Source of the DNA: Flavobacteriales bacterium
Lineage (GTDB): Bacteria; Bacteroidota; Bacteroidia; Flavobacteriales; Flavobacteriaceae
Length of the DNA stretch: 44,791 nt
Reading direction: 5' to 3'
Assembly: GCA_011524915.1 (NCBI GenBank)
Contig: WTJH01000013.1
Location: 1-44,791 of the forward strand
Below the pieces are notes generated by a model. That model ran no database searches. It was not told the origin of the DNA and saw only the letters and a list, made by a program, of their open reading frames with translations. The translations under genes were made by a program, and so were the position numbers. Position 1 is the first letter of the stretch. Every line of letters begins with the position of its first letter. Below, piece after piece: positions 18,008 to 27,235 of the stretch.

Positions 18008-19000
18008 CTATTTATTCCAACCTTGCGATGGAATTTGCAGCAGTTGGTCTCCTTCAGCCACAATCCATAAAGCTTCTAAGCTTGAATCCTCTTCAATAAG
18101 CTGCTGTCCTTTTTCTAATGGAAGAACCATCAATGCTGTAGCCCAAGCATCGGCTACACTACAGCGAGGGGCCAGTACAGACACACTCAAAATGGTGGAA
18201 AGGGCAGGTTTTGCTGTTTTGGGGTCTATGGTATGCACATAATAGGCACCCGTTATGGAGTCGATCCGGAACTTTCGATAATTTCCGGAAGTTGCCATAG
18301 CACCCGTCCCTAAATCTAAGGTTTGAATAAAAGCCCGGTATTTTTCTTGTTTGGGATCATCTATAGCTATTCGCCAAGGTTTATTGGATTTGGGGCTACG
18401 ACCCCGAGCCCGAATTTCTCCTCCGATTTCGATGAGATAATTTTCTACTTCTTGAGCTTCAAACCAGTCGGCCACTACATCGACCGCATAGCCTTTGGCA
18501 ACGGCATTAAAGTCTAATGCCATATTAGGGGCTTGCTTAAAGAGCCAGCCAGGTGCATTTAATTTGATTTTTTCAAAGCCAACCAGTTGCTTTAGGCTAT
18601 CGATTTGTGCATCACTTAGGTTATTTATGCCTTCTTTACTTCCAAATCCGTAGGCTTCAACCAAAGGACCTACTGTGGGGTCGAAAGCTCCTTGAGAATT
18701 CTTCCATACGGTCTGAGATAGTTGGTATACCTTTTGGAAATGGAAATCGATCTGGAGAGAATCCTGTGCTCTGTTAAACTGGGAAATAAGCGAATTCGGA
18801 ATATAGGTGGACATACTATTATTGAGGCTATCATAAATAGCATCCAAAGCCTGTTCTACTTGAAGTTGATCGGGGCTGCTCCCTTGATAAGTAATCTGAT
18901 AGGTGGTTCCAAAAACCGGTCCCCCCAGTTGATGTGTCGAAGATTTTTGACAGCTCAAAATCAGCGGGATTAGGATCCCAATTAGCCTATAGTATTTCAT
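18008..19000 (-). CDS. apbE: FAD:protein FMN transferase lipoprotein
   Basis: Attaches FMN through a phosphoester bond to Thr/Ser of target proteins, in particular NqrB and NqrC. The 330-aa protein starts with a lipoprotein signal (IPLILSC, Cys17). It shows the ApbE landmarks: AVAKGYAVDVVADW near residues 167-180, GGEIRARG, and TGAMATSGNYR. The upstream nqr operon supplies the likely substrates. Its start overlaps the end of the 121-aa gene by 14 bases, so those two are translationally coupled. Confidence 0.93.
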   Translation of the reverse strand: MKYYRLIGILIPLILSCQKSSTHQLGGPVFGTTYQITYQGSSPDQLQVEQALDAIYDSLNNSMSTYIPNSLISQFNRAQDSLQIDFHFQKVYQLSQTVWKNSQGAFDPTVGPLVEAYGFGSKEGINNLSDAQIDSLKQLVGFEKIKLNAPGWLFKQAPNMALDFNAVAKGYAVDVVADWFEAQEVENYLIEIGGEIRARGRSPKSNKPWRIAIDDPKQEKYRAFIQTLDLGTGAMATSGNYRKFRIDSITGAYYVHTIDPKTAKPALSTILSVSVLAPRCSVADAWATALMVLPLEKGQQLIEEDSSLEALWIVAEGDQLLQIPSQGWNK

Positions 19001-19352
19001 TTAAACCCGTAAAATTTATGGCCATAGCTTCCGATTTCGACAAGGGTAGTTCATAGTTCTCAGCACGTGCAAAGCCTACCCCTGCATACCAGACTTTGGC
19101 ATTATACTTTTGAGCATGCGAAGTGATTTTATCCATCAATTCAGGGTCATAGGTTTTTGGATTCTTAGGATATACACATCCTTTCACCACAACAAAATGA
19201 AGCTTTTTCTGTTTTAAGCAAACAAATTGTGGATCCTTTTTTAAGTCTGAACTGATGGAAAGAACTTCGAAGCCTTCGGCCTCCAAATGATCACCCACTT
19301 CTTTCATAGCCATTTGATGGAGCTCCTTTTCAGTAATCTCTTGAGGTGTCAT
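18987..19352 (-). CDS. Small conserved protein between nqrF and apbE
   Basis: A 121-aa soluble protein without signal peptide or membrane segment. It has a mixed alpha/beta pattern with FEVLSISSDLKKDPQFVCLKQKKLHFVVVKG and a C-terminal YAGVGFARAENYELPLSKSEAMAINFTGL. It resembles small proteins found at this position in flavobacterial nqr loci, sometimes loosely labelled as NqrF-related, but it has none of the NqrF cofactor motifs. The strands resemble a nuclease-like or holdase-like fold only superficially, and I do not assign a function. It overlaps apbE by 14 bases and is separated from nqrF by a strong terminator. Confidence 0.75.
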   Translation of the reverse strand: MTPQEITEKELHQMAMKEVGDHLEAEGFEVLSISSDLKKDPQFVCLKQKKLHFVVVKGCVYPKNPKTYDPELMDKITSHAQKYNAKVWYAGVGFARAENYELPLSKSEAMAINFTGLNEIL

Positions 19353-19433
19353 CTTTTTCTGTTTTTTTACAAAGAAAGAAAATGTAATGCAATCAAAACC
19401 AAAATCCTGATCCCATATTGGAAACGAACAGCT

Positions 19434-19460
19434 AAAAAAAATCCCGCCAAATGGCGGGAT
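19434..19460 (-). terminator. Intrinsic terminator of the nqr operon
   Basis: The perfect eight-base stem ATCCCGCC / GGCGGGAT with a four-base loop (19441-19460) is followed on the minus strand by a run of T from 19440 to 19434. It lies directly behind the nqrF stop at 19469. Confidence 0.88.
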
Positions 19461-19468
19461 CTAGATTA

Positions 19469-20764
19469 TTATCCTCCGAAGTCGTCGAAACGAACATTCT
19501 CAGGTGGGATTCCAAAATCATCTGCCATTTTTTCAACGGCTTGGTTCATCAATGGAGGTCCACAGAAATATACTTCAATATCTTCTGGAGTATCGTGTTG
19601 GGACAAATAGTTGTCGATCACTACTTGGTGCACAAATCCTGTAAATCCGTCACCTTCCCCATCTAAACCGTCTTTAGCTTTCCAGTTATCTTCTTCCAAA
19701 GGTTCTGAAAGAGCGATATAAAACTTAAAGTTTGGAAAATCTCTTTCTAAAGCTCTGAAATGCTCAGTGTAGAACAATTCACGCTTGGAACGACCACCAT
19801 ACCAGAACGTAACTTTTCGACCGGTTTGAAGCGTTCTAAAGAGTTCATACAAATGCGAACGCATGGGTGCCATACCAGCTCCACCTCCAACATAAAGCAT
19901 CTCAGCTTCTGAATGATTGATGAAAAATTCACCATAAGGTCCAGATATAGTTACTTTATCTCCAGGCTTTTTAGAAAAGATATAAGAGGAAGCAACTCCT
20001 GGATTGACATCCATCCAATTGTTTTTATTCCGATCCCATGGTGGGGTAGCAATCCGCACATTGAGCATAATTTCACGCCCTTCTGCTGGGTAAGAGGCCA
20101 TAGAATAGGCACGCTCAACCGTTTCAGGGTTTTTCATGGTCAAAGGCCATAGATTGAATTTATCCCATTCCAGTTTAAACTTATCCGGTTCTCCAGGATG
20201 TTCTTCCGGGTGAGCAGAAATATCGATGTCCTCGTACTTCACTTCGCACTGAGGAATTTCGATCTGAATATACCCCCCAGCTTTATAGTCCATCGCTTCT
20301 GGAATTTCGACTACAAATTCTTTGATAAATGAGGCGACATTCCAGTTACGAACCACTGTTGCTTCCCACTTTTTGATTCCGAAAACTTCTTCAGGTACTT
20401 CGATAACCATGTTTTCCTTCACCTTAACCTGGCATCCTAAACGCCATCCTTCGGCCACTTCTTTTCGGGTGAAGTGTGGGGCTTCGGTCGGTAGAATTTC
20501 TCCTCCCCCTTCGATAACACGGCACTTGCATTGGATACATGTACCTCCTCCTCCACAAGCGGAAGGCAAGAAAATTTTATTGTTCCCTAAGGTTCCCAAA
20601 AGGGTCCCACCTGAGGAAACTTCGATATCGTTTTCTCCATTGATTAGAAGCGAAACAGGTCCCGAGGGTAATAATTTCGCTTTGGCCCCTAACAACACTC
20701 CAACCAACAAAAAGGTAACGACTAAAAATACTACTACACTAGCTACAATTACACTTATATCCAT
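19469..20764 (-). CDS. nqrF: Na+-translocating NADH:quinone reductase subunit F
   Basis: The electron-entry subunit: it oxidises NADH via FAD and a 2Fe-2S cluster and feeds the membrane flavins. The 431-aa product has one N-terminal membrane helix (residues 3-25). The ferredoxin cluster cysteines are C70, C76, C79 and C111. An FAD domain carries RAYSMASYP, and an NADH domain carries [14 protein letters not shown]. The C-terminal [12 protein letters not shown] and the final DDFGG are typical. It is the last gene of nqrABCDEF, followed by the intrinsic terminator. Confidence 0.97.
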   Translation of the reverse strand: MDISVIVASVVVFLVVTFLLVGVLLGAKAKLLPSGPVSLLINGENDIEVSSGGTLLGTLGNNKIFLPSACGGGGTCIQCKCRVIEGGGEILPTEAPHFTRKEVAEGWRLGCQVKVKENMVIEVPEEVFGIKKWEATVVRNWNVASFIKEFVVEIPEAMDYKAGGYIQIEIPQCEVKYEDIDISAHPEEHPGEPDKFKLEWDKFNLWPLTMKNPETVERAYSMASYPAEGREIMLNVRIATPPWDRNKNNWMDVNPGVASSYIFSKKPGDKVTISGPYGEFFINHSEAEMLYVGGGAGMAPMRSHLYELFRTLQTGRKVTFWYGGRSKRELFYTEHFRALERDFPNFKFYIALSEPLEEDNWKAKDGLDGEGDGFTGFVHQVVIDNYLSQHDTPEDIEVYFCGPPLMNQAVEKMADDFGIPPENVRFDDFGG

Positions 20765-20774
20765 CTCTAAAGGC

Positions 20775-21392
20775 TTATAATTTAATTCCCATAAAACTCA
20801 TAAACCCAAGGGCCATAAGTCCAGTTATTATAAAAGTAATTCCAAGACCACGCAAAGGTGCAGGAACATTGGAATAGGTTATTTTTTCTCGTATGGCTGC
20901 AATAGCGATAATGGCTAAGAACCATCCGATTCCGGAGCCAAAACCATACACAGCGCTTTCTCCTAGGCCAGCAAAATCTTTTTGTTGCATGAATAAAGAT
21001 CCTCCAAGAATAGCACAGTTAACGGCAATTAAAGGAAGAAAAATACCCAAGGCACCATAAAGGGCCGGAGCAAATTTTTCTACGATCATTTCAACTAATT
21101 GTACCATAGAAGCAATGACCGCAATAAACATGATAAAGCTCAAAAAGCTTAAGTCGATAGAAGCATAGCTGGGATCCAACCATTGAAGGGCTCCCGGACG
21201 GAGCAAATACGTATCTAATAGGAAGTTGATCGGAACAGTTATCGCCAATACAAAAATAACGGCTAAACCAAGTCCTACAGCTGTTTTTACAGTTTTTGAA
21301 ACCGCTAAATAGGAACACATCCCCAAGAAATATGCAAAAATCATATTCTCAATAAAGATGCTTTTAACAAAAAGATTGATATAGTTTTCCAT
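20775..21392 (-). CDS. nqrE: Na+-translocating NADH:quinone reductase subunit E
   Basis: An integral membrane subunit of about six helices, related to RnfA. The 205-aa product shows inverted-repeat topology halves starting [21 protein letters not shown] and [11 protein letters not shown]. The cysteines at about residues 26 and 121 match those that hold the intramembrane iron centre together with NqrD (family knowledge). It is spaced nine bases after nqrD and ten before nqrF. Confidence 0.96.
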   Translation of the reverse strand: MENYINLFVKSIFIENMIFAYFLGMCSYLAVSKTVKTAVGLGLAVIFVLAITVPINFLLDTYLLRPGALQWLDPSYASIDLSFLSFIMFIAVIASMVQLVEMIVEKFAPALYGALGIFLPLIAVNCAILGGSLFMQQKDFAGLGESAVYGFGSGIGWFLAIIAIAAIREKITYSNVPAPLRGLGITFIITGLMALGFMSFMGIKL

Positions 21393-21401
21393 GGGTGGGG
21401 A

Positions 21402-22085
21402 TTAGTTTTTTTCGATTAGGTTACGGTTGCGCGATCTTTGAAGCCAGATGAATATCCCGACGGTGATCAATGCCATGGGCGAAAGGAGCATAAGTCCATT
21501 ATTTACATATCCCATTTCATATAAAGCATCTGGAATCACTTGGAATCCAAAGAGTTTTCCTGAGCCTAACAACTCTCTAAAGAAGGCAACTACAATAAGG
21601 ATAAATCCATAGCCTGCGGCATTTCCAATACCATCTAAAAAGGATTTCCATACACCATTACCCAAAGCAAAAGCTTCTAAACGTCCCATAACGATACAAT
21701 TGGTAATGATCAGTCCAATAAAGATGGATAGTTCTTTACTTACATCGTAAGCAAAAGCTCGAAGGACTTGATCGACTAAGATCACCATAGAGGCAACAAC
21801 AACCAATTGGACGATGATTCGAATCCGGTTGGGAATCAAGTTTCGTAGAAGCGAAATAATCACGTTACTTGCAGCCATAACTGCCATCACGGAAATACTC
21901 ATCACTACGGCAGGTTTCAATTGAACCGTAATCGCTAAAGCAGAACAGATACCTAATACCTGAACCGTAATTGGATTATTATCATCCAAAGGATCGGAGA
22001 GTAATGCTCTGTTTTTCTTAGAAAAGAGGGGTTCTTTGTCTTTGTTTACAAAGAGAACCGATGGTTTTTGAGTTTCTGATGCCAT
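21402..22085 (-). CDS. nqrD: Na+-translocating NADH:quinone reductase subunit D
   Basis: The membrane partner of NqrE, RnfE-like. The 227-aa product has about six hydrophobic helices. The LGICSALAITVQLKPAVVMS region near residues 45-64 and IGLIITNCIVMGRLEAFA near 141-158 contain the paired cysteines of the iron site. A roughly 30-residue hydrophilic N-terminus precedes the first helix. It is located six bases after nqrC. Confidence 0.96.
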   Translation of the reverse strand: MASETQKPSVLFVNKDKEPLFSKKNRALLSDPLDDNNPITVQVLGICSALAITVQLKPAVVMSISVMAVMAASNVIISLLRNLIPNRIRIIVQLVVVASMVILVDQVLRAFAYDVSKELSIFIGLIITNCIVMGRLEAFALGNGVWKSFLDGIGNAAGYGFILIVVAFFRELLGSGKLFGFQVIPDALYEMGYVNNGLMLLSPMALITVGIFIWLQRSRNRNLIEKN

Positions 22086-22091
22086 AGGGTA

Positions 22092-22823
22092 TTAGTTTAA
22101 AGCCACTAAGGATTGAGATTCTTTTTGAAGATAGGGTAGATAGTGCTGAAGACGCTCGGTAATCATAGCCGTTACTCCGTCTCCTGTAATGGTAGCTCCG
22201 GAAATTGCATCGACTTCATGATCTTCTTTATCTAGTCCTTGCGGATCGTTATTGGTTTTAGAAACAGCGATCCCCATTAGTTTTCCATTAGAATCGAAAA
22301 CTTTTTCGTCTACGAAGCGTTCTTGAAACCACGCCTGGGTAATTTCTGCACCCAGACCGGCCGTTTCTCCTTTATGATCAAATACAGCTCCTTTGATGGT
22401 ATTGCGATCATCTTTAAGAGCAACATAGCCCCAAATGGCATCCCAAAGCCCCGCTCCTCTCAGCGGAATGATATAGTAGCTTTGATCGCCCACGGCTGCA
22501 ATGTAAAGTGGAAAGCGTTGTTCTTGGACCGGCTTTTTAAGTTCGGTATTCAATTTTACTTCAAAAGCATCTGTATTGGTATCAATTGATCCATCAGCTG
22601 TTAGTGATATGGCTTGTTGAATGTATTCTTTGTACTTGGCCTCTGCTTCCTCTCGGGAAACTTCGATTCCAATGGTAGAAAGAATATTTTGCATTTTCTC
22701 TTTTCTGACGTTGTCCGCTTGTCGAGCTTTTAGGCTACTGGCTGTAAATGCCAAACTGGAAGCTACCACAAATACCATGATGGCTGCGAATAGAAAAGTA
22801 TAAGCGTTACTATCTCGGTTCAT
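22092..22823 (-). CDS. nqrC: Na+-translocating NADH:quinone reductase subunit C
   Basis: A single-pass membrane subunit carrying covalent FMN. The 243-aa product has an N-terminal helix at about residues 8-27 and a periplasmic FMN-binding domain. The flavinylation motif DAISGATITGDGV places the acceptor threonine at T211. This motif is the target of ApbE, encoded nearby. The ATG at 22823 is three bases after the nqrB stop. Confidence 0.97.
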   Translation of the reverse strand: MNRDSNAYTFLFAAIMVFVVASSLAFTASSLKARQADNVRKEKMQNILSTIGIEVSREEAEAKYKEYIQQAISLTADGSIDTNTDAFEVKLNTELKKPVQEQRFPLYIAAVGDQSYYIIPLRGAGLWDAIWGYVALKDDRNTIKGAVFDHKGETAGLGAEITQAWFQERFVDEKVFDSNGKLMGIAVSKTNNDPQGLDKEDHEVDAISGATITGDGVTAMITERLQHYLPYLQKESQSLVALN

Positions 22824-22826
22824 AAA

Positions 22827-23984
22827 TTATGCCGTTTTAAGTTGAGCAGAAGCCCATCGTTTTTTTCGTTTACTAATATTGCCTTCAACTACGTAGTGGT
22901 CAATGGTAGGTGCAAATACGTTCATTAATAGAATGGCGAGCATGACTCCCTCTGGATAAGCAGGATTAAATACTCGGATCAGAATACAAAAGACTCCAAC
23001 CAAAAAGCCATAGATCCATTTTCCTTTCTGCGTTTGAGCAGCAGAAACAGGATCGGTAGCCATAAATACAATTCCAAAAGCGAATCCTCCTACAACTAAA
23101 TGGTTCATCCAGGAAAAGCTCATCAGTGCATTGGCTCCCCAAAGGTTAAATAAAAACCCTACTAAAGCAGCACCAAGAACGCCTCCAACCATAATTCTCC
23201 AACTGGCAACTCCTGTAGCAATCAATACTAAAGCACCTGCAAGCACCCACAGGGTAGATGTTTCAGCAATTGAACCGGGAATAGCTCCTTGAAACATTTC
23301 AAACATACTGTAGTTGACTTGTCCACCAGCGGCAAGAGTTCCCAAAATAGTTTCTCCCGAGATTCCGTCAACTGCACCAGCCTCAGAAACCCATACTTTG
23401 TTTCCCGACATATAAGTAGGATAGGCAAAGAATGCAAAAGCTCGAGCCGTCAGCGCCGGATTAAGAATATTCATTCCCGTTCCTCCAAAGGCTTCTTTGG
23501 CGATCAAAACAGCAAAGGCTACTGAAAGAGCTACCATCCAAAGTGGAATATCCACAGGCATAATCATAGGAATTAAAAGTCCTGTGACTAGATATCCCTC
23601 GTTAACCTCGTGTCCTCGATAAATTGCGAAAGCAAATTCTATCGCTAGACCTACGATATAGGATACAGCAATCATAGGCACTATTTTCCATGCTCCATGG
23701 ATAAAAGCGTCTAAAAATGTAAACGTTTCACCTGTTTGGCTGTAGTATTGATAACCGGTATTGTAGATCCCATAAACCAATGCAGGTAAAAGGGCGATAA
23801 TTACAGTAACCATCGTTCTTTTCAGATCCACGGCATCCCGAATATGAGCTCCTTTTTGTGTGGTATGATTGGGAACAAACAAAAAGGTATCAAAAGCGTT
23901 GATCGCTGGGGCAAATTTTTCTAATTTTTCCCCTTTAGCGAAAGGCTTTTTTAGGGTGTCTAAACGATTTCTTAAGAATTCCAT
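22827..23984 (-). CDS. nqrB: Na+-translocating NADH:quinone reductase subunit B
   Basis: The main membrane subunit, carrying riboflavin and covalent FMN and forming the Na+ path. From the ATG at 23984 it has 385 aa; the TTG two codons upstream is less likely. About ten hydrophobic helices are visible, with the RnfD/NqrB signature GGTGMNILNPALTARAFAFFAYP at about residues 167-189. The expected FMN acceptor region reads DGISGETILGT at about 206-216, with Glu where the family consensus has Ala (see findings). Confidence 0.96.
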   Translation of the reverse strand: MEFLRNRLDTLKKPFAKGEKLEKFAPAINAFDTFLFVPNHTTQKGAHIRDAVDLKRTMVTVIIALLPALVYGIYNTGYQYYSQTGETFTFLDAFIHGAWKIVPMIAVSYIVGLAIEFAFAIYRGHEVNEGYLVTGLLIPMIMPVDIPLWMVALSVAFAVLIAKEAFGGTGMNILNPALTARAFAFFAYPTYMSGNKVWVSEAGAVDGISGETILGTLAAGGQVNYSMFEMFQGAIPGSIAETSTLWVLAGALVLIATGVASWRIMVGGVLGAALVGFLFNLWGANALMSFSWMNHLVVGGFAFGIVFMATDPVSAAQTQKGKWIYGFLVGVFCILIRVFNPAYPEGVMLAILLMNVFAPTIDHYVVEGNISKRKKRWASAQLKTA

Positions 23985-23996
23985 CTTCAATTTTTT

Positions 23997-25349
23997 TTAT
24001 CCTACTTCCTTAATCATTAATTCTATCCCTTTGCGAATAATTTCTTGTGCTTCAATTTTAGAAGTATTCGCATAGTCTATCAGCCCAAAATCTTCCGAAA
24101 CTACTTCGTAGATTCCTAAGGCTTCCATTTTCTCAATATCCTCTACCATACATGCTTTTAACAATTGCATGGGGTAGATATCCATTGGAAATACTTTTTC
24201 CATTTCTCCTGTCACTACCAAGGCTCTTTCCTCTCCGTTTAGGTTGGTATCCACTTCGTATCCTTTTTTTCCAAACAACCAGGATAAGGAAGTGTTTGAC
24301 AAGCTGGGAATATGGTTCCCTACAAAGGGTAACCACCCAAACATTCGGTAGTGATTTCCTTCCGGAATTACCGAAACTAAATTGTTATAAAAACCGATAT
24401 GCCCATCGGAGGCAATTGCTGTACCTGTAAGAACGTTTCCGTTAATGACGCGTACAGGACGACTGGTATCCATTTGGGCAATATCTAATAAGGGAGCGAT
24501 CTCAGCCCCAATTTTAGTTTGAAAATACTGGGGTGCTGCAACTGCATTTCCTGCGATAGCTACAGTGCGTTGTCCATCATATATACCCGTTTCAAAGAAG
24601 CGACCAATATTAACTACATCCTCAGGTCGTACTACCCATACGCGATCTCCAGAATTTATGGGACATAATTTCTGAATTTGGACACTAGGGTCTCCCGCTG
24701 GATGCGGTCCTTTTACAGAAATGGGTTTTACATTTTGTACCTCTGTAAAGAAGCCTCCAAAACTGTTGTCATAGGTCAAAAAAACCGATCCATCAGTAAG
24801 TTTGGTCAATACGTCTACACCCGCTTGAAACTCTGCCTTGTTGTTTTTAAGCAAAAACTCAAAATCAACATCTAGAGGAGCTGTGGCATAAGTGGACACC
24901 AAAATAGCTTGTGGCTTGTCGTCCGGATTAGCGACAACATCGTAGGGACGTTGCTTGATAAACGGCCAACATCCAGAAGTCAACAGCAGATCGATAATTT
25001 GTTCTCTGGAACTGCGATTTTCTGCACTGACGTTATGTTTTTGTTGACGACTACCTTCAGCTGCAATTACGACCTTAAGAATTTTGCGCTTGGCTCCACG
25101 AACAACGGCCTGTACCACTCCGGAGACTGGACTAACAAATTGGATACGAGGATCCTTCTTATCGAAGAAAATAGGAGTTCCTTGAGCTACTTGATCTCCT
25201 TCCCGGACAGCAAGTTTGGGCGTTGTAGCGAAAAAGTCATCAGGTTGTAGCGCATAAGTCTTGGAAGGTTCTGCTACATTAAGGATTTTTTCAGCCTGAC
25301 CCCTAAGCTTCAGTTGGGCACCTCTACGGATGCGGATGTCATTGGACAT
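23997..25349 (-). CDS. nqrA: Na+-translocating NADH:quinone reductase subunit A
   Basis: A cytoplasmic subunit implicated in ubiquinone/menaquinone binding. The 450-aa product begins with the biotinyl-lipoyl-like domain (IRIRRGAQLKLRGQAE, then REGDQVAQGTPIFFDKKDP and VSPVSGVVQAV) followed by the NqrA core with YDNSFGGFF and VWVVRPEDVVNIGRFFETG. It is the first gene of the operon, with a good candidate promoter 33 bases upstream. Confidence 0.96.
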   Translation of the reverse strand: MSNDIRIRRGAQLKLRGQAEKILNVAEPSKTYALQPDDFFATTPKLAVREGDQVAQGTPIFFDKKDPRIQFVSPVSGVVQAVVRGAKRKILKVVIAAEGSRQQKHNVSAENRSSREQIIDLLLTSGCWPFIKQRPYDVVANPDDKPQAILVSTYATAPLDVDFEFLLKNNKAEFQAGVDVLTKLTDGSVFLTYDNSFGGFFTEVQNVKPISVKGPHPAGDPSVQIQKLCPINSGDRVWVVRPEDVVNIGRFFETGIYDGQRTVAIAGNAVAAPQYFQTKIGAEIAPLLDIAQMDTSRPVRVINGNVLTGTAIASDGHIGFYNNLVSVIPEGNHYRMFGWLPFVGNHIPSLSNTSLSWLFGKKGYEVDTNLNGEERALVVTGEMEKVFPMDIYPMQLLKACMVEDIEKMEALGIYEVVSEDFGLIDYANTSKIEAQEIIRKGIELMIKEVG

Positions 25350-25381
25350 AAAGCTTTGTTTATTTTTTTTCTAAAATCACG

Positions 25382-25413
25382 CAAATTTAAGCATTGGTTC
25401 CTACATTCTAAAG
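25382..25413 (-). promoter_or_regulatory. Candidate promoter of the nqr operon
   Basis: On the minus strand, CTTTAG (25413-25408) acts as a TTTG-like -33 box. An 18-base spacer separates it from TAAATTTG (25389-25382), a perfect TAnnTTTG -7 box followed by CG. It lies in the 139-base divergent gap between nqrA and the plug-protein gene, 33 bases before the nqrA ATG. Confidence 0.55.
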
Positions 25414-25488
25414 TTTAGACTCCATGGATTTCGACTATTTATATCGGTTCTAAATAAATAATCTGGTCGAATTTAGTTTCTTTGGGTA

Positions 25489-26739
25489 ATGATTCATCGA
25501 TTTTGGTTTTGTAGTCTTTTTTTTGTGGGCCTCGGCCAGGTTTTTGGGCAAAATTTTCCCCAACAAACACCGGCTCATATACAGTCTGTATTTTTTGAGG
25601 TCGCTGGTCAGATGGACCCTTTCCCTATTTTGGAAGCCAATGAGATCGCTACTTTACACTTTGACGACCTCCAAGCTCAAGAAACGGATTATTTCTACAC
25701 CATCCGATATTTTGATCACGATTGGACACCCTCTCTTTTATTTGAGAACGAGTACTTACAGGGACTTGCTCAAAATCGAGTATCCGAATTCACCAATGCG
25801 GTAAATACGCTTCAGCCCTACACCCATTATACCATCCAAATCCCTAATGAGGAATGCAAGCCACTGCTGAGCGGCAATTATCTTATCGAGGTAGAAGACA
25901 TCGATGGAAACATCATTTTTTCCAGACCTTTTGCTATCGCCCAAAATCGAGTGAGTGTGGCCGGTGGCGTATACAGGAGTGTAGATTTAGAAAAATTTCA
26001 GACCCATCAAAGACTCCAACTGAGCATTCGGGCTTTAGACCGTCCGATCCGGCAGCCCGAAGAGCGCCTTCATGTTTATGTTGTTCAGAATAAAAGGTGG
26101 GATAAAATTCAAGGTCCCATTCCCATTCACTTCAACCGAGGGATGCAGATCGATTTTCGTTTAGACCCAAGCCTTAGTTTTAATGGAGAAAATGAGTTTT
26201 TATTTGTGGACACCAAAGATGTCAGAGTTCCAGGGCCACAAACCGCTTTTGTAGAACGCGAAGATTTGTACATAGCCCACCTCCATCCAGACCCATTTCT
26301 CGCCCAAAGTCCCTACACATGGACAGGAGACATCAATGGAAGATTTATGATCACCACCCTTCAAGACTACGGATACAGACACCATATTGCCGACTACAGC
26401 TGGGTCCATTTCAGCTATATTGCTCCTCCCCCCAATACGAACGACCGCATTTATGTACTCGGACATTTTAACGCTTTTCAACCGGCCCCAGCCTATGAGA
26501 TGCTTTACAATCCCGACAGCAGTACCTATGAAGCCTATGTCCGCCTAAAACAAGGGCTGTATAATTATCAGTATTTTCTACAAAACGATCTCTCTCCCGA
26601 TAGGATTACACCGCTTTCGGGTCAACATGCTCAAACCGAAAATGAATACACGGTCTTGGTATACTATAAAGGTTTTGGTGACCTAAATGACGCTCTGATT
26701 GCTGTTCAAAGCTTCAGCAGCTTTGATTTATTGAACTAA
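25489..26739 (+). CDS. Type IX secretion plug-domain protein (DUF5103)
   Basis: A 416-aa exported protein: signal peptide in the first 20 residues (IHRFWFCSLFFVGLGQVFG), then an Ig-like beta-rich body with repeated aromatic strands (DFYTIRYFDHDW-like, NYQYFLQND, TVLVYYKGFGDLNDALIAVQ). It resembles the DUF5103 family, one member of which plugs the SprA translocon of the Bacteroidota type IX secretion system (family knowledge). No other T9SS core gene is in the window. The 51-base gap to apaG may carry its own weak promoter. Confidence 0.82.
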   Translation: MIHRFWFCSLFFVGLGQVFGQNFPQQTPAHIQSVFFEVAGQMDPFPILEANEIATLHFDDLQAQETDYFYTIRYFDHDWTPSLLFENEYLQGLAQNRVSEFTNAVNTLQPYTHYTIQIPNEECKPLLSGNYLIEVEDIDGNIIFSRPFAIAQNRVSVAGGVYRSVDLEKFQTHQRLQLSIRALDRPIRQPEERLHVYVVQNKRWDKIQGPIPIHFNRGMQIDFRLDPSLSFNGENEFLFVDTKDVRVPGPQTAFVEREDLYIAHLHPDPFLAQSPYTWTGDINGRFMITTLQDYGYRHHIADYSWVHFSYIAPPPNTNDRIYVLGHFNAFQPAPAYEMLYNPDSSTYEAYVRLKQGLYNYQYFLQNDLSPDRITPLSGQHAQTENEYTVLVYYKGFGDLNDALIAVQSFSSFDLLN

Positions 26740-26790
26740 ACCTCTTCAAATTAGGTGCAATGGGTAATTTTCCATATCTTTAAATGGATT

Positions 26791-27177
26791 ATGATTCAAC
26801 AAGTTACGAGAGGTATTAAAATATCTGTTCAGGCAGATTATGAGGGGAGTTTTTTAAAAGACTATGTCCTCCACTATGCCTTTGTGTATAAAATTACCAT
26901 TGAGAATCAAAGTAAAAACGCGGTTCAGCTTCTTACCCGTCATTGGAAAATTAAAGAAGCCCTCAATCCCACCCAGTATGTCAATGGCGATGGTGTTGTA
27001 GGGAAAAAACCCATTTTACAACCGGGAGAATCTCATTCCTATCAATCGGGATGCTTACTTACCACTCCGGTTGGATCCATGCAAGGCACTTACATCATGA
27101 TCGACTTTAGCCTAGCCAAAAAATTCCATGTGGAGATTCCCATTTTTAAGTTAAATGCTCCGCATATTCTGAATTAA
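26791..27177 (+). CDS. apaG: ApaG-domain protein
   Basis: A 128-aa ApaG fold (fibronectin-III-like). Visible landmarks are VTRGIKISVQADYEGSF, YAFVYKITIENQS, LLTRHWKI and the C-terminal GSMQGTYIMID. The family has been linked to Co2+/Mg2+ homeostasis and diadenosine polyphosphate metabolism, with no settled activity. The ATG at 26791 was preferred over the GTG at 26755 because it starts directly on the conserved domain and gives the common family length. Confidence 0.92.
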   Translation: MIQQVTRGIKISVQADYEGSFLKDYVLHYAFVYKITIENQSKNAVQLLTRHWKIKEALNPTQYVNGDGVVGKKPILQPGESHSYQSGCLLTTPVGSMQGTYIMIDFSLAKKFHVEIPIFKLNAPHILN

Positions 27178-27235
27178 TATCTCCGGTTAATCTTCTACAG
27201 AAAATCTTTAAATTGGTCCATAAAATTGATCGTTT

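Noticed and set aside
26755-26790. Upstream GTG start for apaG
   Set aside because: It adds 12 unconserved residues; the ATG at 26791 gives the normal 128-aa ApaG.
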